Positions 5,384 to 5,548 of a stretch of 5,548 nucleotides of DNA are shown here, in pieces (the first letter of the stretch is position 1; each line of letters begins with the position of its first letter). Position numbers and translations under genes: made by a program. Origin of the DNA: Accumulibacter sp. (GTDB lineage: Bacteria > Pseudomonadota > Gammaproteobacteria > Burkholderiales > Rhodocyclaceae); NCBI GenBank assembly GCA_003538495.1, contig DPSD01000291.1, forward strand, positions 1 to 5,548, given 5' to 3'. Below the pieces are notes generated by a model. The model did no database searches and was not told the origin of the DNA. It saw only the letters and a program-made list of their open reading frames with translations.

Positions 5384-5548
5384 GTGAACTCGCTCTTCCC
5401 CGGCAGTCACGTCGCGCTGGATCAGCGAAAGACGCTGCTCTGGGCCCTCGCGGCGTCGCTGTCGCTGCACCTGGCGGCGCTGGCCATGATCCAGGTTGCC
5501 GCCGGGTCAGCCGGAGCGCGGCCGGCCGGATCGCCGCCGCCGGCGCTG
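5384..5548 (+). CDS. TonB-like energy transducer, N-terminal fragment (3' end outside window)
   Basis: Fifty-five codons run from GTG 5384 to the right edge without a stop. The product begins MNSLFPGSHVALDQRKTLLW, followed by one hydrophobic segment (about 18-40) containing AASLSLHLAALAM and then GARPAGSPPPAL. A short cytoplasmic N-terminus, a single membrane anchor with S25-xxx-H29 and the start of a Pro-rich stretch fit TonB; in E. coli TonB the SxxxH motif (Ser16, His20) contacts ExbB/ExbD and the His is needed for function. The predicted role, transfer of proton-motive energy to outer-membrane transporters, is inference from 55 residues. It is transcribed away from the pilin operon and may be unrelated to it. 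TTG 5366 is an alternative start; neither has a convincing Shine-Dalgarno. Confidence 0.6.
   Translation, partial: MNSLFPGSHVALDQRKTLLWALAASLSLHLAALAMIQVAAGSAGARPAGSPPPAL

Noticed and set aside
5183..5470. A 95-codon minus-strand open frame in the divergent spacer
   Set aside because: It covers the promoter and the start of the TonB-like gene, has an Arg/Ala/Pro-rich composition and no ribosome site or motif.
1..5548. An insertion sequence, tRNA or other RNA gene, or a new defence or mobile system
   Set aside because: No transposase motif, terminal inverted repeats, cloverleaf-like segment or unfamiliar gene set was seen; over 93% of the window is accounted for by the pilin operon.

Overview
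The window is a type IVa pilus minor-pilin / PilY1 cluster. Six genes lie head to tail on the minus strand. In transcription order (right to left) they are a PilE-like pilin (5178-4726), a FimT/FimU (GspH-class) minor pilin (4729-4148), PilV (4148-3672), PilW (3665-2592), PilX (2601-1981) and the large tip/adhesin protein PilY1 (1950 to beyond base 1). Every identification rests on motifs read from the translations; no database search was possible. The pilY1 frame has no stop codon between 1950 and base 1, so the gene is cut by the left edge and only its first 650 codons are present.

The sequence is GC-rich. The pilE-like/fimT/pilV/pilW/pilX/pilY1 set, the form of each protein and the codon use suggest a Betaproteobacterium, perhaps of the Rhodocyclales or a related group. 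The taxonomic guess is an inference of moderate to low certainty.

The genes are packed as one operon. The pilin stop overlaps the fimT TTG start, the fimT stop overlaps the pilV ATG by one base, pilV and pilW are 6 bp apart, pilW and pilX overlap by 10 bp, and pilX and pilY1 are 30 bp apart. A sigma70-like promoter (TTGCGC, 16 bp, TATGAT; 5268-5241) sits in front of the first gene. In the known pathway, PilD-type prepilin peptidase cleaves the N-termini of the pilins. FimU/FimT, PilV, PilW and PilX then form the priming complex at the pilus tip with PilY1, which carries an N-terminal von Willebrand A-like domain and, in full-length relatives, a C-terminal calcium-binding beta-propeller. The propeller would lie outside this window.

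To the right, a 205-bp divergent spacer (5179-5383) holds the operon promoter and a perfect 15-bp palindrome. It leads into the first 55 codons of a plus-strand gene whose N-terminus looks like a TonB-type energy transducer, with one membrane segment carrying an SxxxH motif followed by a Pro-rich start.

The points most worth a second look are the Gln/Thr-rich, partly heptad-like repeat tract in PilY1 after its vWA-like domain, an extra Ser/Thr-rich module inside that domain, and a FimT C-terminal motif reading GQIR where transformation-type FimT proteins have GRxR. I found no sign of a wholly new system; the cluster is a recognisable pilus tip operon with some local oddities.
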